Source: Diacronema lutheri
Lineage: Eukaryota; Haptophyta; Pavlovophyceae; Pavlovales; Pavlovaceae
Direction: 5' to 3'
Length of the DNA stretch: 64,000 nucleotides
Assembly (NCBI GenBank): GCA_019448385.1
Contig: JAGTXO010000076.1
Location: 52,764 to 116,763, forward strand
Numbering within the stretch: the stretch's first letter is position 1; each line of letters opens with the position of its first letter. Positions 1 to 11,779 of this stretch are shown here, in pieces. Both the position numbers and the translations under genes were made by a program. Under the pieces are notes generated by a model, which had not been told where the DNA came from, ran no database searches, and saw only the letters and a program-made list of their open reading frames with translations.

Positions 1-2
1 CG

Positions 3-1165
3 CCCAGCCCACCGCCGCCGAGCCCGCCGCCCAGCCCGCCGCCGCCGAGTTCGCCGCCCAGCCCGCCGCCGAGCCCACCGCCGCCGAGCCCGTTGCCCAG
101 CCCGCCGCCGCCCAGCCCGCCTCCGAGCCCGCCGCCGAGCCTGCCGCCGCCGAGCCCGCCGCCCAGCCCGCCGCCGCCGAGCCCGCCGCCGAGCTCGCCG
201 CCGAGCCCACCGCCGCCTAGCCCGCCGCCGCCCAGCCCGCCGCCCAGCCCGCCGCCCAGCTCGCCGCCGCCGAGCCAGCCGCTTAGCCCGCTGCCGCCCA
301 GCCCGCCGCCCAGTTCGGCGCCGAGCCCGCCGCCGAGCCCGCCGCCGAGGTTGCCGCCGCCGAGCCCGCCGCCAAGTTTGCCGCCGAGCCCGCCGCCGCC
401 GAGCCCGCCGCCGAGTTTGCCGCCGCCGAGCCCGCCGCCCAGTTTGCCGCCGAGCCCGCCGCCGCCGAGCTTGCCGCCCAGCCCGGCGCCGCCCCGCCCG
501 CCGCTCAGCCCGCCACTGCCGAGCCCGCAGCCGAGCTCGCCGCCACCGAGCTTGTCGCCGCCGAGCCCGCCGCCGCCGAGCCCGCCGCCGCCGAGCCCGC
601 CACCGCCGAGCCCGCCGCCGAGTTTGCCGCCGCCGAACCCGCCGCTAAGCCCGCCGCCGAGCCCGCCGCCGCCGAGCCCGCCGCCCAGCCCGGCGCCGCC
701 CCGCCTGCCGCTCAGCCCGCCACTGCCGAGCCCGCAGCCGAGCTCGCCGCCACCGAGCTTGTCGCCGCCGAGCCCGCCGCCGCCGAGCCCGCCACCGCCG
801 AGCTCGCCGCCGCCGAGCCCGCCGCCGAGCCCGCCGCCGCCGAACCCGCCGCTGAGCCCGCCGCCGAACCCGCCGTCGCCCAGCCCACTGCCCAGCCCGC
901 CGCCGCCAAGCTTGCCGCCGAGCTCGCCACCGAGCCTGCCGCCCAGCTTTTCGCTGCCGAATCCGCCTCCAAGTCCGCCGCCGCCGAGCCCGCCACCCAG
1001 TCCGCCGCCAGCCCGCCCGCCGCCACTTGGTTTGCCGCACTCGCCGCCTCCGCCTCCGCCCACGCCACCGCCGCCTACTCCGCCGCCGCCCAGCCCGCCG
1101 CCGCCACCGCCACCACCGGGCTCGCCGCCCTACCCGTCGCTGCCGCCACTGCCGCCGCCACCACC

Positions 1166-1198
<33 letters not shown>

Positions 1199-3491
1199 AC
1201 CCGCGCCGCCCAGCCCGCCGCCAAGCGGCGCCGCCCTCGCCGCGGGCGGCGGCTCGCGCGGCGAGCGCAACCCGCTGCTCGGCGGTCCCGACCTGGGCAG
1301 CGAGGCCGCGACCGCGCAGGGCGGTGAGGGCACAACAGCGATGATGGCCGCCATCGCCGCCGCCTGCGCGCTCTGCTGCTGCCTGCTCCTCTGCTGCGCA
1401 GCCTACCGCCGTTACCGGCGCGAGCTCGAGTCGCCCAAGCGCACGCCGCGCCGCGCGTCGCCCGCAGCGGCGCTGCGCGCCGCGGGCAAGCTCGGCGGCG
1501 GCGGCGACGAGTTGAGTAATGGCGCGATGGGCGCGCGCTCCGCGAGCGCGCCGCGCTCGCGCTGCGCCTTGGGCAGCGCCGCCGCGAGCTCCGCCCGCCT
1601 CACCTCGCTCCGGCTGACGGGCCGATCGTCGTGCGAGACCAACCCCTCCGCCTCGCACTCAACTTTTGAAAGCGGCGCGAGCACCTCGCCAACGACGAAA
1701 CGGCCGCCTGCCGCCGCGAGCTCCAAGACCGACGAGACCTGGGCGCGCGCGTGCCCACCCTCGTTTGTACCCTCGTCCGCGCCCTCGTCCGTGCGCGGCT
1801 CGGCGTGCGCGCGGCGCGGCGGGCCCGGCGGTGGCAGTGGCAAGGTGGACGATGGGCGCTGGGCATTCGACGCAAGTGGCACGCCGGCGCTAAGCCCGAC
1901 CAACGCGCGCGGCACAGGCGCCGGCAGCGTCGGCGGCGTGTGGAGCGTTGAGGGCCAAAGGGGCGGCACGGCTAGTGGCAAGGTGGACGCCGAGCCGCCC
2001 TACTCGCCCGCGCCGTCGTCGGCTGGCGGCGGCGGCTCGCTCTCCGCGCGGCTCGCGTTCGCCCTCGGCTTTGGCGCGCCCGCCGCCAAGGGCCACCCCG
2101 AGCCGCCCTACTCGCCCGCGCCGTCGTCGGCCGCGCGCTCGGCCGCGTCGGCGCGCCACGCGTCGCGGACGGATGAGGCATTGGCCGGGCCGCCCATCGG
2201 CGCGGGCGCGGACGCGCGCGGCGCGTCGTGGCGCGTCGAGCCGCCGCGCGCGCCCGTGCCGCCGCCCGTGCCGCCGCCCGTGCTGCCGCTCCGCACGATG
2301 CGCCGCGCGTGCGCCGGCGGCACGGTGGCGGGCGGCGTGTGTGACGATGGCGGCACGGTGGCGGGCGGCGTGTGTGACGATAGCGCCTCGTGGCCGTCGC
2401 TCAGCGCGATCGAGTCGTCGCGCCCGTCGGCGCCCGGCACGCGGCGCACGGCCGACTCGTGGGTGTCGATGCCGTGGTCGATCGGGCTGGCAGACGCGTC
2501 GCTGCCCGAGACGCCCCGCGGCGCGCGGCGCGGCGCCATGCGCGCCTCGCCGCGCCGCGCGGCTCATGCCGCGTGCGCCAACACGGGCGTGCCGCGCACG
2601 CTGCGCGACGGCGCGCAGCCGGTGCCGCTCGCGCCGCCGCTCAACCGCGGCGCGCAGCCGGCGCACGGCGCAGGTGTGCATGGCTTCCGCTCGGTGCGCT
2701 CGTCGAGCTTGGTGTCGATGCCCTTCATGTCCGAGCTCGACTACGCCGCCTCGACGGGTGCGTCCTCGTGCGGCGCCCAGCCCAAGCAGCAGCGCTCTGC
2801 GCGCGTTTCGTCATTCCCAAACTCGCGCCGCACGTCGTGGCGCGCACACCACATCCCCACGCCGCTCGCCGGCTACCCGCTCGTCGCGCACGAGACGCTG
2901 TCCGCGCGCGGCACGACCTTCGCGCACGGGCACGTCGCGTCCGCGCGCTCACACGTCGTGCGCCACTTTGTGCCCGGATTCACGCCACGTAGCCGCCGCG
3001 CGCGCTCGAGCTCCGACGCGCCCAGCCGCGTCCTTGTCGGCGCGCTTGCCGAGGCGGCCGCCGATGCGCCCGTTGCGGCGGCCGCCGCACGCGTTGCTGC
3101 GCCCGAGCGCGAGCGGCGGTCCGGCCGCTCGGCCGCGTCGATGAGCGCGTCGCGCCGCTCGATGAGCATCGCCTCGATCCTCTTTGGCCATGATGATGAG
3201 TATGACGACGACCACGACGACAACGACGACCGCGAACGCGCCGTTGCGCGCGAGTCGTGTGCACCGTCGCGGCGAGGGCCGACGCCTACGTCGAGCGAGC
3301 GGCGCGCGCGCACGAGCAGCCTTGCGGGCAACGCGGTCGCGCCGCTCGCCGACGTGCCGGCGTCGACGCCATCGAGCGCGCGCTCGTCGACCGACGTCGC
3401 GCGCGGCGGCGGGTGCGACGGCGTGGAGAGCACGCGCGCGGTTGCGGGGCAGGACGAGGCCGTCGACGCGGGGCGGGTGTACCGCGTGTGA
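3..3491 (+). CDS. SPPP-rich (extensin/pherophorin-like) single-pass membrane protein, 5' partial
   Basis: The frame is open from the left window edge, so the start and any signal peptide lie outside. The first ~400 residues are almost pure Ser-Pro/Pro repeats (SPPP, SPPPP), the composition of hydroxyproline-rich extensins and pherophorins. A Gly/Ala linker and one hydrophobic segment follow at nt ~1340-1405 (Ala/Cys/Leu-rich, with CCCLLLCC), ending in Arg/Tyr residues that look like a stop-transfer signal. About 690 residues of Ser/Ala/Arg-rich low complexity follow. They include a twice-repeated EPPYSPAPSSA motif and a direct repeat GGTVAGGVCDD, then an acidic Asp patch near nt 3190-3230. 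I infer an extracellular rod anchored in the plasma membrane, with a long disordered cytoplasmic tail. No enzymatic domain is visible. The stop TGA at 3489 is 50 bp from the convergent ankyrin gene. The SPPP array is DNA-level repetitive, so its length may vary. Confidence 0.6.
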
Positions 3492-3541
3492 ATTCTGAGG
3501 CCGGGTGACAGTCCCGCCGCGCCACTCACTCAGAGTCCGAC

Positions 3542-4837
3542 TCACTCAGAGTCCGACTGAGAGTCAGACATGCAGACGGGCTCTGGCCCACACTCTCCGC
3601 GGCTAACCGCGTGCGCCATCACATGGCGCAGCCACACGTCGAGCAGCGCGTGAGCGGACGGCGCGAGGTAGGGCAGCGCCGAGCCGCGCGCGATCAGGAC
3701 GCCAACGAGGAGCAGCTGCACTGCGCGCGCGCGTGCGCACGCGGGGAAGAGCGCGTGCGTCGCGGGCGACCACGCGCGCGCTGCGTCGACGACGAGCTGC
3801 GCGCCCGCGTGCGCGCGCGCGCTGCGAGCGAGGAGCGCGAGGGCAAGCGCGAGCGGCGTGGGCGCATCGCCCGCTCCGCCGTCGGTCACGCTCACGTCCG
3901 CGCCGGCGACGAGCAGCGCGCGCACGCGCCGGGTGGGCAGGTGCTCGACGTGGTGCAGCGCCGTGCTCCAGCGACGCGTCTCGGTGAGCCACGCGAGGCA
4001 TTCGGCGGGCACGTCGCGCACCATGGGGTGCGCGGGCGAGAGCAGCTCCTCGCGCCGCGCGCCGTACGCGCACAGCAGCTGCAACACGCGCAGGTGTCGG
4101 CGTGCGCGCACGAGCGGCGTGTGGCCGCTGCCGCTCGCGCCATTCACGTCCGCGCGCGCGCGGAGCAGCGCGGCGGCGCAGTCGACATGGCCGTACTCGC
4201 TTGCGGCGGCGAGCGCGGTCACGCCGCCTGCCATCGCCATGTCCACCGCGGCACGCGCCCGCAGCAGCGCGCGCACGCAGTTGACGCGCCCTTCGACGCT
4301 CGCGACCATAAGCGCCGTCGCGCCGTTCGCCTTGGCTCGGTCGGCGAGCGCGCCCGCGCCGAGCAGGGCGCGCGCGCAGTCGGTGTGGCCGCCTTGGCAC
4401 GCGTACATGAGCGCCGTCGCGCCGCTTCCACCGCGCGCGCGGTTGACGGCGGCGCGCGCCCGCAGCAGCGCGCGCACGCAGCCGACGCGCCCGGCGCGAC
4501 TGCCGAGCGCCAGCGCCGTCCAGCCGCCCTCCTTGGCGCGGTCGACCGCAGCCCCCGCGCACAGGAGCGTGTGCACGCAGTCCGCGTGCCCACCGCGGCT
4601 CGCGTACATGAGCGCCGTCGTGCCCGCCGTCGTGGCCCGGTCTACCGCGGCGCGCGCGTCGAGCAGCGCGCGCACGCACGCGACGTGCCCGCGCGCGCTC
4701 GCCACCATGAGCGCGGTCGAGTCGTGCCAAATGTCCCCGCCCTCGTCGGCATCGGCGCCATGCGCGATCAGGCTCAGCACGGCGTCCACGCGCCCGGCAT
4801 GGCAAGCGTCGACGAGGTCCCGCCCGCGGGCCCTCAT
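3542..4837 (-). CDS. Ankyrin-repeat protein
   Basis: Single exon of 431 aa. The first in-frame ATG at 4837 was chosen because upstream codons in this frame show no ankyrin homology. From residue ~38 to ~263 there are seven to eight ~33-residue repeats of the type TALM-AS--GHVDCVRALL-ARAAVDRA, i.e. canonical ankyrin helices with short loops. The C-terminal ~170 residues are more divergent, with two ankyrin-like helical pairs, and end in an acidic SDSQSDSE tail. Ankyrin repeats are protein-binding scaffolds, so no catalytic function can be given. No signal peptide or membrane segment is visible, which suggests a cytosolic or nuclear protein. The repeats are very similar to each other at DNA level. 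The gene converges on the SPPP protein gene (50 bp between stops). Confidence 0.8.
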   Translation of the reverse strand: MRARGRDLVDACHAGRVDAVLSLIAHGADADEGGDIWHDSTALMVASARGHVACVRALLDARAAVDRATTAGTTALMYASRGGHADCVHTLLCAGAAVDRAKEGGWTALALGSRAGRVGCVRALLRARAAVNRARGGSGATALMYACQGGHTDCARALLGAGALADRAKANGATALMVASVEGRVNCVRALLRARAAVDMAMAGGVTALAAASEYGHVDCAAALLRARADVNGASGSGHTPLVRARRHLRVLQLLCAYGARREELLSPAHPMVRDVPAECLAWLTETRRWSTALHHVEHLPTRRVRALLVAGADVSVTDGGAGDAPTPLALALALLARSARAHAGAQLVVDAARAWSPATHALFPACARARAVQLLLVGVLIARGSALPYLAPSAHALLDVWLRHVMAHAVSRGECGPEPVCMSDSQSDSE

Positions 4838-5222
4838 CCCCGTTGGACGTTTCGCGCCATCACGTTTGGAACTGAACTGGGGGCACTCTGTGAAGAGCTG
4901 TGATCTGTGGACTTCGCGGGGGCGCGGACGTGCGGTCGGCGCGAATCGTAGGGGGTGCCCGATCGCATCCTGCGTGACTGGCGTGGAACAGGGCGGTGTG
5001 CGGATGCTCTGTGCGAGTGGCGTGGGGCCTGGCCGCCTGCGCAGCAGCCGCTCTGCCCATCTTTGAAAGCCGTCCGCCGACGCGCGCCGCTTCGAGCGAG
5101 CGGGGACGTGGCCACGTGGGTGGCATGGGCAGTCGTGGCCCGGCCTCAAGCATGCGCCGTCGACCCGGGCCCTGGGCCGCGGTCCCACACCCGCGGCGCG
5201 CGAGGAGGTCGCCGCCGTCCCA
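4838..5222. other. Intergenic region, 385 bp
   Basis: Lies between the start of the ankyrin gene and the stop of the next minus-strand gene. It should hold the ankyrin promoter and the 3' UTR of the upstream gene. It contains a locally A/T-richer TTTGAAA stretch near 5064. No other gene is supported. Confidence 0.4.
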
Positions 5223-8200
5223 TCACAGCCGCTCCATCTTGCGCAGCATGACGCCGAGCTTTTGAAAAGTGGTGCGCATCTGCGCTGTTTTCATCTCCGC
5301 CGGCAGCTCGGGCGCATCCGCCGCGCCTTCCGCGAGCAGCTCCATCGCCTGCGCGCGCGGCGCGCGCGCGTCGCGGCGTGAGCCGCGCGCTAGGCCGCCG
5401 CCGCGCGCGGCCACCCGTCACGCCGCGCGCGGGGTCGGGCGCGCGCCAGGCAGGCGCCGCTGGGCGGGGGGTGGGCGGGGAACCCGCGAGGTGAGCGGAC
5501 GTGCAACAGACGGTGCGTGCGCGCGCTAGAAGGAGCCGACTCAAGAAGGGGGATGGGCACACGGTGCTCGCGCGCTTTAAAAAGGAGCGCACACTCGGCC
5601 ATCGCGCGGGCTCTCGCGCCGACGCGGGGCGCTCGCGCAGGGGCGGCGGGAAAGGGCGGGGAAGGGCGGGGAATGGCGAATGGTGGGCAGAAGGAAAGGG
5701 CGGGAAAAGGCGCGCGCCTGCACGAGCTGAGGCAGCGACGCGCCCTGCGACGTGAGCTGCCCCTTGAGCTCGCGCAGCATGGAGTCGTCGATCTGACCCG
5801 CGTCGACGAGCGTCTGCAGCTGCGTGAGGGCGGGCACGAGTTCGCGGATCGCCTTCTGGTCGAGGCCCGCGCCGCCCGGCCCGCCAAACCCGCCGCCAAA
5901 CCCGCCGCCAAACCCGCCGCCGCCGCCACCGCCGCCGCTGCCGCCCGCCGCGCCCCCAAGCTGACCTGCCATCAGAGCGCGCAGCTGCTCCTCGTAAAGC
6001 TTCTCGAGCTTCCCCTCGGGCAGGCCGACAAGGTTCGCCAGACGCTCGACCGCCTCGGTCGCTTCCTCTGCAGCGCCGCCGCCCAGGTCGCCGAGCAGCG
6101 CGCCGCTTGGGTCGGCCGCGCCGCCCGCCGCGCCGCCCGTGAGCACGGCGGCCATCATTGAGTTGATGCGCGCCTTGAGCAGGCGCTGCAGCTGGCGGGG
6201 CGACGCCGAGCCCGCGTAGAGGTTGCGCAGGCCGCCGTTGCGTAGCCCGAGGCCCATGCCGCCTGGGCAGGGGCGCAAGGAGCGAGGCGAGGCGGGGCGA
6301 AACGGGAGGAAACGGGGCGGGGCGGAGCGGGGCGGGGTTAGGGGCGGGGCGGGGCGGGGTTAGGGGCGGGGCGAACCGAAGTGAGGCGGGGCGGGGCGGG
6401 GCGGGGCGGGGCGGGGCGGGGCGGGGCGGGGCGGGGCGGGGCGGGGCGGGGCGGGGTTAGGGGCGGGGCGAACCGAAGTGAGGCGGGGCGGGGCGGGGCG
6501 GAGGGGCGCGCGCCGCGCGTCAGGCGCTGCGGAGCCGCGGGGTTCGGGCAGGGCGGTGGTAGCTGGCGCGCGAGAGAGGATGTGCCCGCAGGCGCGGCTG
6601 CGCGGCGGCGCGCACGGAGCAGCACAAGGATGCCGTCGAGCGTGCCGTCCACCCGCGTCATCGCGCGCTCCGCGGCGGATGCCGCAGTCAAATCGCCGAC
6701 GCCCGCCTTCGCCGCCTCGTCCGCCGCGGCAATCGCCTCGTCCACGCGTGCCGTGATGAGCGCACGCGTCGCGCGCTGCACCGCGGCGATCTCCGCGTCG
6801 TCGTCGCCGTCGAGGAGGCGCTCCTTGAGCAGCTCGAGCTGGCCGACGGCAGTTGGGGGCGCGTCCACGTTGCCCAAGTCGAGCTGGCGGGAAGGGGGAG
6901 GGGGGGGGGAGGGGGGGGCGACACGGCGAAAGGGGGCGAAAGGGGCGGGCGGGCGGGGCGCGTGAGGAACGCGGCGCGCCGGCGGCGGTGCGCCGGCCCC
7001 GCCCATCCCCCGCCAAGCCCAACCCCGCCAATCCCCTTGCCAAGGCCAATCCCGCCCATCCCCCCGCCAAGCCCAACCCCGCCCATGCCCCCGCCAAGCC
7101 CAACCCCGCCCATCATCCCCCCGCCAAGCCCAATCCCGCCCATCCCCCCGCCAAGCCCAACCCCGCCCATCCCCCCGCCAAGCCTAACCCCGCCCATCCC
7201 TCCGCCAAGCCCAACCCCGCCCATCCCCCTGCCAAGGCCAACCCCGCCCATCCCCCTGCCAAGCCCAACCCCGCCCATCCCCCCGCCAAGCCCAATCCCG
7301 CCCATCCCCCCGCCAAGCCCAATCCCGCCCATCCCCCCCGCCAAGCCCAACCCCGCCCATCCCCCTGCCAAGCCCAACCCCGCCCATCCCCCCGCCAAGC
7401 CCAACCCCGCCCATCCCCCTGCCAAGCCCAACCCCGCCCATCCCCCCGCCAAGGCCAACCCCGCCCATCCCCCCGCCAAGCCCAATCCCGCCCATCCCCC
7501 TGCCAAGCCCAACCCCGCCCATCCCCCCCGCCAAGCCCAACCCCGCCCATCCCCCTGCCAAGGCCAACCCCGCCCATCCCCCTGCCAAGGCCAATCCCGC
7601 CCATCCCCCCGCCAAGCCCAACCCCGCCCATCCCCCCGCCAAGCCCAACCCCGCCCATCCCCCTGCCAAGGCCAACCCCGCCGATCCCCCCGCCAAGGCC
7701 AACCCCGCCCATCCCCCGCCAAGCCCAACCCCGCCCATCCCTCCGCCAAGGCCAACCCCGCCCATCCCCCCGCCAAGCCCAATCCCGCCCATCCCCCCGC
7801 CAAGCCCAACCCCGCCCATCATCCCCCTGCCAAGGCCAACCCCGCCCATGCCCCCGCCAAGCCCAACCCCGCCCATCCCCCTGCCAAGCCCAACCCCGCC
7901 CATCCCTCCGCCAAGCCCAACCCCGCCCATCCCTCCGCCAAGCCCAACCCCGCCCATCCTCCTACCAAGCCCAACCCCGCCCATCCCCCCTGCCAAGGCC
8001 AACCCCGCCCATCCCCCCGCCAAGCCCAACCCCGCCCATCCCCCTGCCAAGCCCAACCCCGCCCATCCCCCTGCCAAGCCCAACCCCGCCCATCCCTCCG
8101 CCAAGCCCAACCCCGCCCATCCCTCCGCCAAGCCCAACCCCGCCCATCCCCCTACCAAGCCCAACCCCGCTCATCCCCCCTGCCAAGCCCAACCCCGCCC

Positions 8201-10478
8201 ATCCCCCCGCCAAGCCCAATCCCGCCCATCCCCCCGCCAAGCCCAACCCCGCCCATCCCCCCGCCAAGCCCAACCCCGCCCATCATCCCCCCGCCAAGCC
8301 CAATCCCGCCCATCCCCCGCCAAGCCCAACCCCGCCCATCCCCCCGCCAAGCCCAACCCCGCCCATCCCCCTGCCAAGCCCAACCCCGCCCATCATCCCC
8401 CTGCCAAGGCCAACCCCGCCCATCCCCCCGCCAAGCCCATTCCCCCCCATCCCCCCGCCAAGCCCAACCCCGCCCATCCCCCCGCCAAGCCCAACCCCGC
8501 CCATCCCCCTGCCAAGGCCAACCCCGCCCATTTCCCCGCCAAGCCCAACCCCGCCCATCCCCCCGCCAAGCCCAACCCCGCCCATCCCCCCGCCAAGCCC
8601 AATCTCGCCCATCCCCCCGCCAAGCCCAACCCCGCCCATCATCCCCCTGCCAAGGCCAACCCCGCCCATCCCCCGCCAAGCCCAACCCCGCCCATCCCCC
8701 TGCCAAGCCCAACCCCGCCCATCCCCCCGCCAAGCCCAACCCCGCCCATTCCTCCGCCAAGCCCAACCCCGCCCATCCCCCCGCCAAGCCCAACCCCGCC
8801 CATCCCCCTGCCAAGCCCAACCCCGCCCATCCCTCCGCCAAGCCCAACCCCGCCCATCCCCCCGCCAAGCCCAACCCCGCCCATCCCCCCGCCAAGCCCA
8901 ACCCCGCCCATCATCCCCCTGCCAAGGCCAACCCCGCCCATCCCCCCCGCCAAGCCCAACCCCGCCCATCCCCCTGCCAAGGCCAACCCCGCCCATCATC
9001 CCCCCGCCAAGCCCAATCCCGCCCATCCCCCCGCCAAGCCCAACCCCGCCCATCCCCCTGCCAAGGCCAACCCCGCCCATCCCCCTGCGCAGCCCAACCC
9101 CGCCCATCCCCCCGCCAAGCCCAATCCCGCCCATCATCCCCCCGCCAAGCCCAATCCCGCCCATCCCCCCGCCAAGCCCAACCCCGCCCATCCCCCCGCC
9201 AAGCCCAACCCCGCCCATCATCCCCCTGCCAAGGCCAACCCCGCCCATCCCCCCGCCAAGCCCAACCCCGCCCATCCCCCTGCCAAGCCCAATCCCGCCC
9301 ATCCCCCCGCCAAGCCCAACCCCGCCCATCCCCCCGCCAAGCCCAACCCCGCCCATCATCCCCCTGCCAAGCCCAATCCCGCCCATCCCCCTGCCAAGCC
9401 CAATCCCGCCCATCCCCCCGCCAAGCCCAACCCCGCCCATCCCCCCGCCAAGCCCAACCCCGCCCATCATCCCCCCGCCAAGCCCAACCCCGCCCATCAT
9501 CCCCCTGCCAAGGCCAACCCCGCCCATCCCCCTGCCAAGCCCGGCGTGCGCGCCAGCACCACGCGCGCACGTGGCCGCGAGGCGTTGAGCCCCGCCCGCC
9601 CCCCCATCCTCGCCGCCGCTTCGCTGCGCTGCCGCGCACCTTTGGCGCGCGCGCGAGGGACGGGTCGATGTCGGCGGCGGAGGCCGTCGCGGCGGCGGAG
9701 GCGGCGGCGAGCTCGCCGAGCGGGTCGGCGCCGTCGGGTGGCGCTTCAAGTTTGCGCACCTGCGCGCGGGAAGAGAAGGGGTGGTGGGAGGGGGCGCGAA
9801 GGCGGTCGAGCGGGCGACGGAGGGACACGCCACGCGGGAAGAGGGGGGGGGGGGGGGGGGTGCGGGGTGGTGGGAGGGGGCGCGAAGGCGGTCGAGCGGG
9901 CGGCGGAGGGACGCGGCCACGCGGCGCTCGCACGCGGCGTGGGCGCGCCGCACGCCGGCAGCGGCGCGCGGCCGCGCGGAAGCGGCCACGGCCCGACGCG
10001 CGCAGCCCGCGCAACAAGCCGCCCCCACCACGCACCTTGACGGTCACGGTCGACTCGTCGAGCTGCGCGAGCGGATCGGCGGCGGGCGGCGGCCCCGCGC
10101 CCGCGTTGGTCGGCAGGCGCACGGTCACCGACACGGGGCCCGGCGGAGGCGGCGGAGAAGGAGGCGCGGGCGCGCCGGCGGCGCGCGCGGCCGCGGCGGC
10201 GGCGGCGGCGCGCTCAGCCTCCGCCGCCTCCGCCGCCGCCTTCTCCGCCGCCTCCGCCGCGCTACGCGCCTCCGCCTCCGCCTTGCGCGCCGTCGCCTCC
10301 GCCACCGCCTCCGCGTCCGCCGCCGCCTGTGCGTCGGCGATCGCCGCTGCGGTGTCATCCACGCCCTCGACGAACGCGGCGGCAAACGACGCGACGGGCC
10401 CGCCCAACGCGAGCAGCTGCTCGAGCGATTCGCTCGCCACGCGCGCCTTGCGCCGGAAGAGCGAATCGAGGCCGCGCG

Positions 10479-10511
<33 letters not shown>

Positions 10512-11711
10512 GCGCGGGCGCGCGTGTCGCGTACGCCGCGCCGCCGACGCCCGCGCCGTCGCCGCCCGCGCCGACGCCCGCGCCGTCGGCGTACGCCGAG
10601 CCGTCGGTCGCGCGCTCCGCGACGGCGGGGCCGCGCGTCTCCGGCTGCGAGAGGCGGAGAAGCGCGTTGAGCGGGTCTGCGCTGTCGACGCCGCCGTCGG
10701 CAGACGGCGACGGCGACGGCGGCGCGGACGGCGGCGGCGGCAGCGTGGGGCTCAACTTGAGGAGCTGCGAGCGGAGGCGTTCGGTGCGCCGCCGCTCGTC
10801 GCGCGCGGAGAGGAATTTTGAAAGGACCTGCCGACGGGCCGCACGCGCGCGCGCGCGCGCGCGTGCGGCGGCGAGCGCGGCGCGAGTCGTCGTCGTCGTC
10901 GTCGCGCGCGCGCGACGAGGCGCGTGCGGAGGCGTGCGGAGGCGTGCGGAGGCGTGCGGAGGCGTGCGGAGGCGTGCGGAGGCGTGCGGAGGCGTGCGGA
11001 GGGGCGCGCGCGCGATGGCGCGCGCTGTGCGGGCGCGGCCGGCGCGCGCGCGTCCGCCTCACAGCGCACGTGGCGCGCGCGCACCGGCCCGCCCACCGCC
11101 GCCGCGCCCCCAACGATGAGCAGCGAGCGGGTCGAGACGCCGCCGCCGCTTCCAGCAGCCGAGCCGACCGAGCCGTCATACCGCGCGCCGGCGGCGGCCG
11201 ACGGCGCGCGATGCTGGTCGGCGTCGCCGGCGCGTCGGCGCGACCGGCTGGGCGCGTACACCTGCGCCTGCGCCTCCGCGCCACGCGGCGCCGCCCACGC
11301 CGCGCCCGGCGAGCGGAAGAGCGCGAGCGCAAACGACAGCGCGACGCCCGCATGCCGCGCGAGGCGCGCCGCGCGGCCGGCGGGCGCGGCGATGCGCGTG
11401 CGCGCGCGCGCGAGGCGGCCGAGCCGCTGCGGCGCGTCGGCGCGGCGAGGCGCCGGAGCGCGCACGTCGCCAACATCGGCGCCCGCGCCGCCCACCCGCA
11501 CGACGAACGCGTCCGCGTCGCCCGCGCCCGGCGCGGCGCGCGTCGGCGGCGCGCAGGCCAATGGTTGGCCGGCGCGCGCGCCGAGCGGGCGCGCGCGGCA
11601 CGCTGCGGGCGCGCGCACGAGCGCCGCCGCAGCCGCGCCGTGGGCGCTCAGCCCGAGCGCGACGAGGATCAAGACCGCCCGGCCCGTCATTCGCATTCGG
11701 CCAGGCAGCAT
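5223..11711 (-). CDS. Six-exon, probably plastid-targeted protein of unknown function
   Basis: Proposed exons: 11711-11085, 10827-10036, 9759-9640, 6883-6616, 6262-5718 and 5348-5223, giving 825 aa with consistent phases. Exon 1 has a signal peptide (hydrophobic LILVALGLSAHGAAA), then an Arg/Ala-rich transit-like stretch and further hydrophobic segments (SFALALF, SLLIVGGAAAVGG), suggesting a plastid membrane or lumen. Exons 2-3 contain an Ala/Glu-rich helical region likely to be coiled coil. Exons 4-6 hold the best-ordered part: helical segments such as LDLGNVDAPPTAVGQLELL, QKAIRELVPALTQLQTLV and RTTFQKLGVMLRKMERL. I do not recognise the family. Four donors are GTGCGY; the last intron appears to use a GC donor (CAG|GCGCGC), although CTC|GTGCAG is also in phase. 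Intron 3 is a 2.75-kb minisatellite array. The start codon is 68 bp from the divergent FGE gene. Confidence 0.55.
6290..6515. repeat. (GGGGC)n pentamer array in intron 4
   Basis: Tandem GGGGC units with few interruptions, densest at 6385-6460, plus duplicated flanks with a GGTTAGGGGC interruption. It lies in the fourth intron of the six-exon minus-strand gene. The sense strand is therefore a run of GCCCC. Strong G-quadruplex/i-motif potential. Confidence 0.85.
7005..9545. repeat. 27-bp C-rich minisatellite, ~90-95 units, filling intron 3
   Basis: The unit on the plus strand is CCCATCCCCCCGCCAAGCCC followed by AACCCCG. Variants are T for C at the tenth or eleventh base, AAGG for AAGC, ATC triplet duplications (30 bp) and one-base length changes in the C run (26 or 28 bp). 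About 2.5 kb is occupied. Both strands are free of stops in most frames, which yields long false Pro-rich (plus) and Gly-Met-Gly-Val-rich (minus) frames. I treat it as intronic because exon 3 ends at a clean AAG|GTGCGC donor (9640) and exon 4 starts after a pyrimidine tract plus CAG (6884), both in phase 0. Confidence 0.9.
9842..9860. repeat. Poly(G) tract in intron 2
   Basis: A run of about 19 G on the plus strand. It reads as poly(C) in the sense direction of the surrounding minus-strand gene. Length in the assembly may be approximate. Confidence 0.8.
10921..11005. repeat. 10-bp tandem repeat (GGCGTGCGGA)8 in intron 1
   Basis: Eight near-perfect copies of GGCGTGCGGA within the first intron of the six-exon minus-strand gene. 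It is preceded by GCGC dinucleotide and GTC/GTCGTC triplet runs. In the sense direction the unit is TCCGCACGCC. Confidence 0.9.
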
Positions 11712-11779
11712 GGAGGCGTTCCGCGTGGCCGCCCCGCTTTGAAAAGGGGCGCCAGGTCGCGCCCGGTGCGGCGAGAAGG
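11712..11779. promoter_or_regulatory. 68-bp divergent promoter region
   Basis: All the DNA between the start codons of the minus-strand six-exon gene and the plus-strand FGE gene. Both 5' UTRs and any shared promoter must fit here or overlap the coding regions. It contains a locally A/T-rich CTTTGAAAAGG in otherwise G+C-rich sequence. No TATA box is recognisable. The regulatory role is inferred from geometry only. Confidence 0.5.

Noticed and set aside
645-1658. Antisense Arg/Ala-rich frame opposite the SPPP repeats
   Set aside because: Mirror of the CCG-rich repeat; low-complexity Arg/Gly/Ala only.
6853-11119. Plus-strand Pro-rich frames of 900-1,400 codons (PPIPPPSPT repeats)
   Set aside because: They are the plus-strand translation of the intronic 27-bp minisatellite. 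All frames are open because the unit has few possible stops, and their ends show no protein-like features, while the minus strand has phase-consistent exons.
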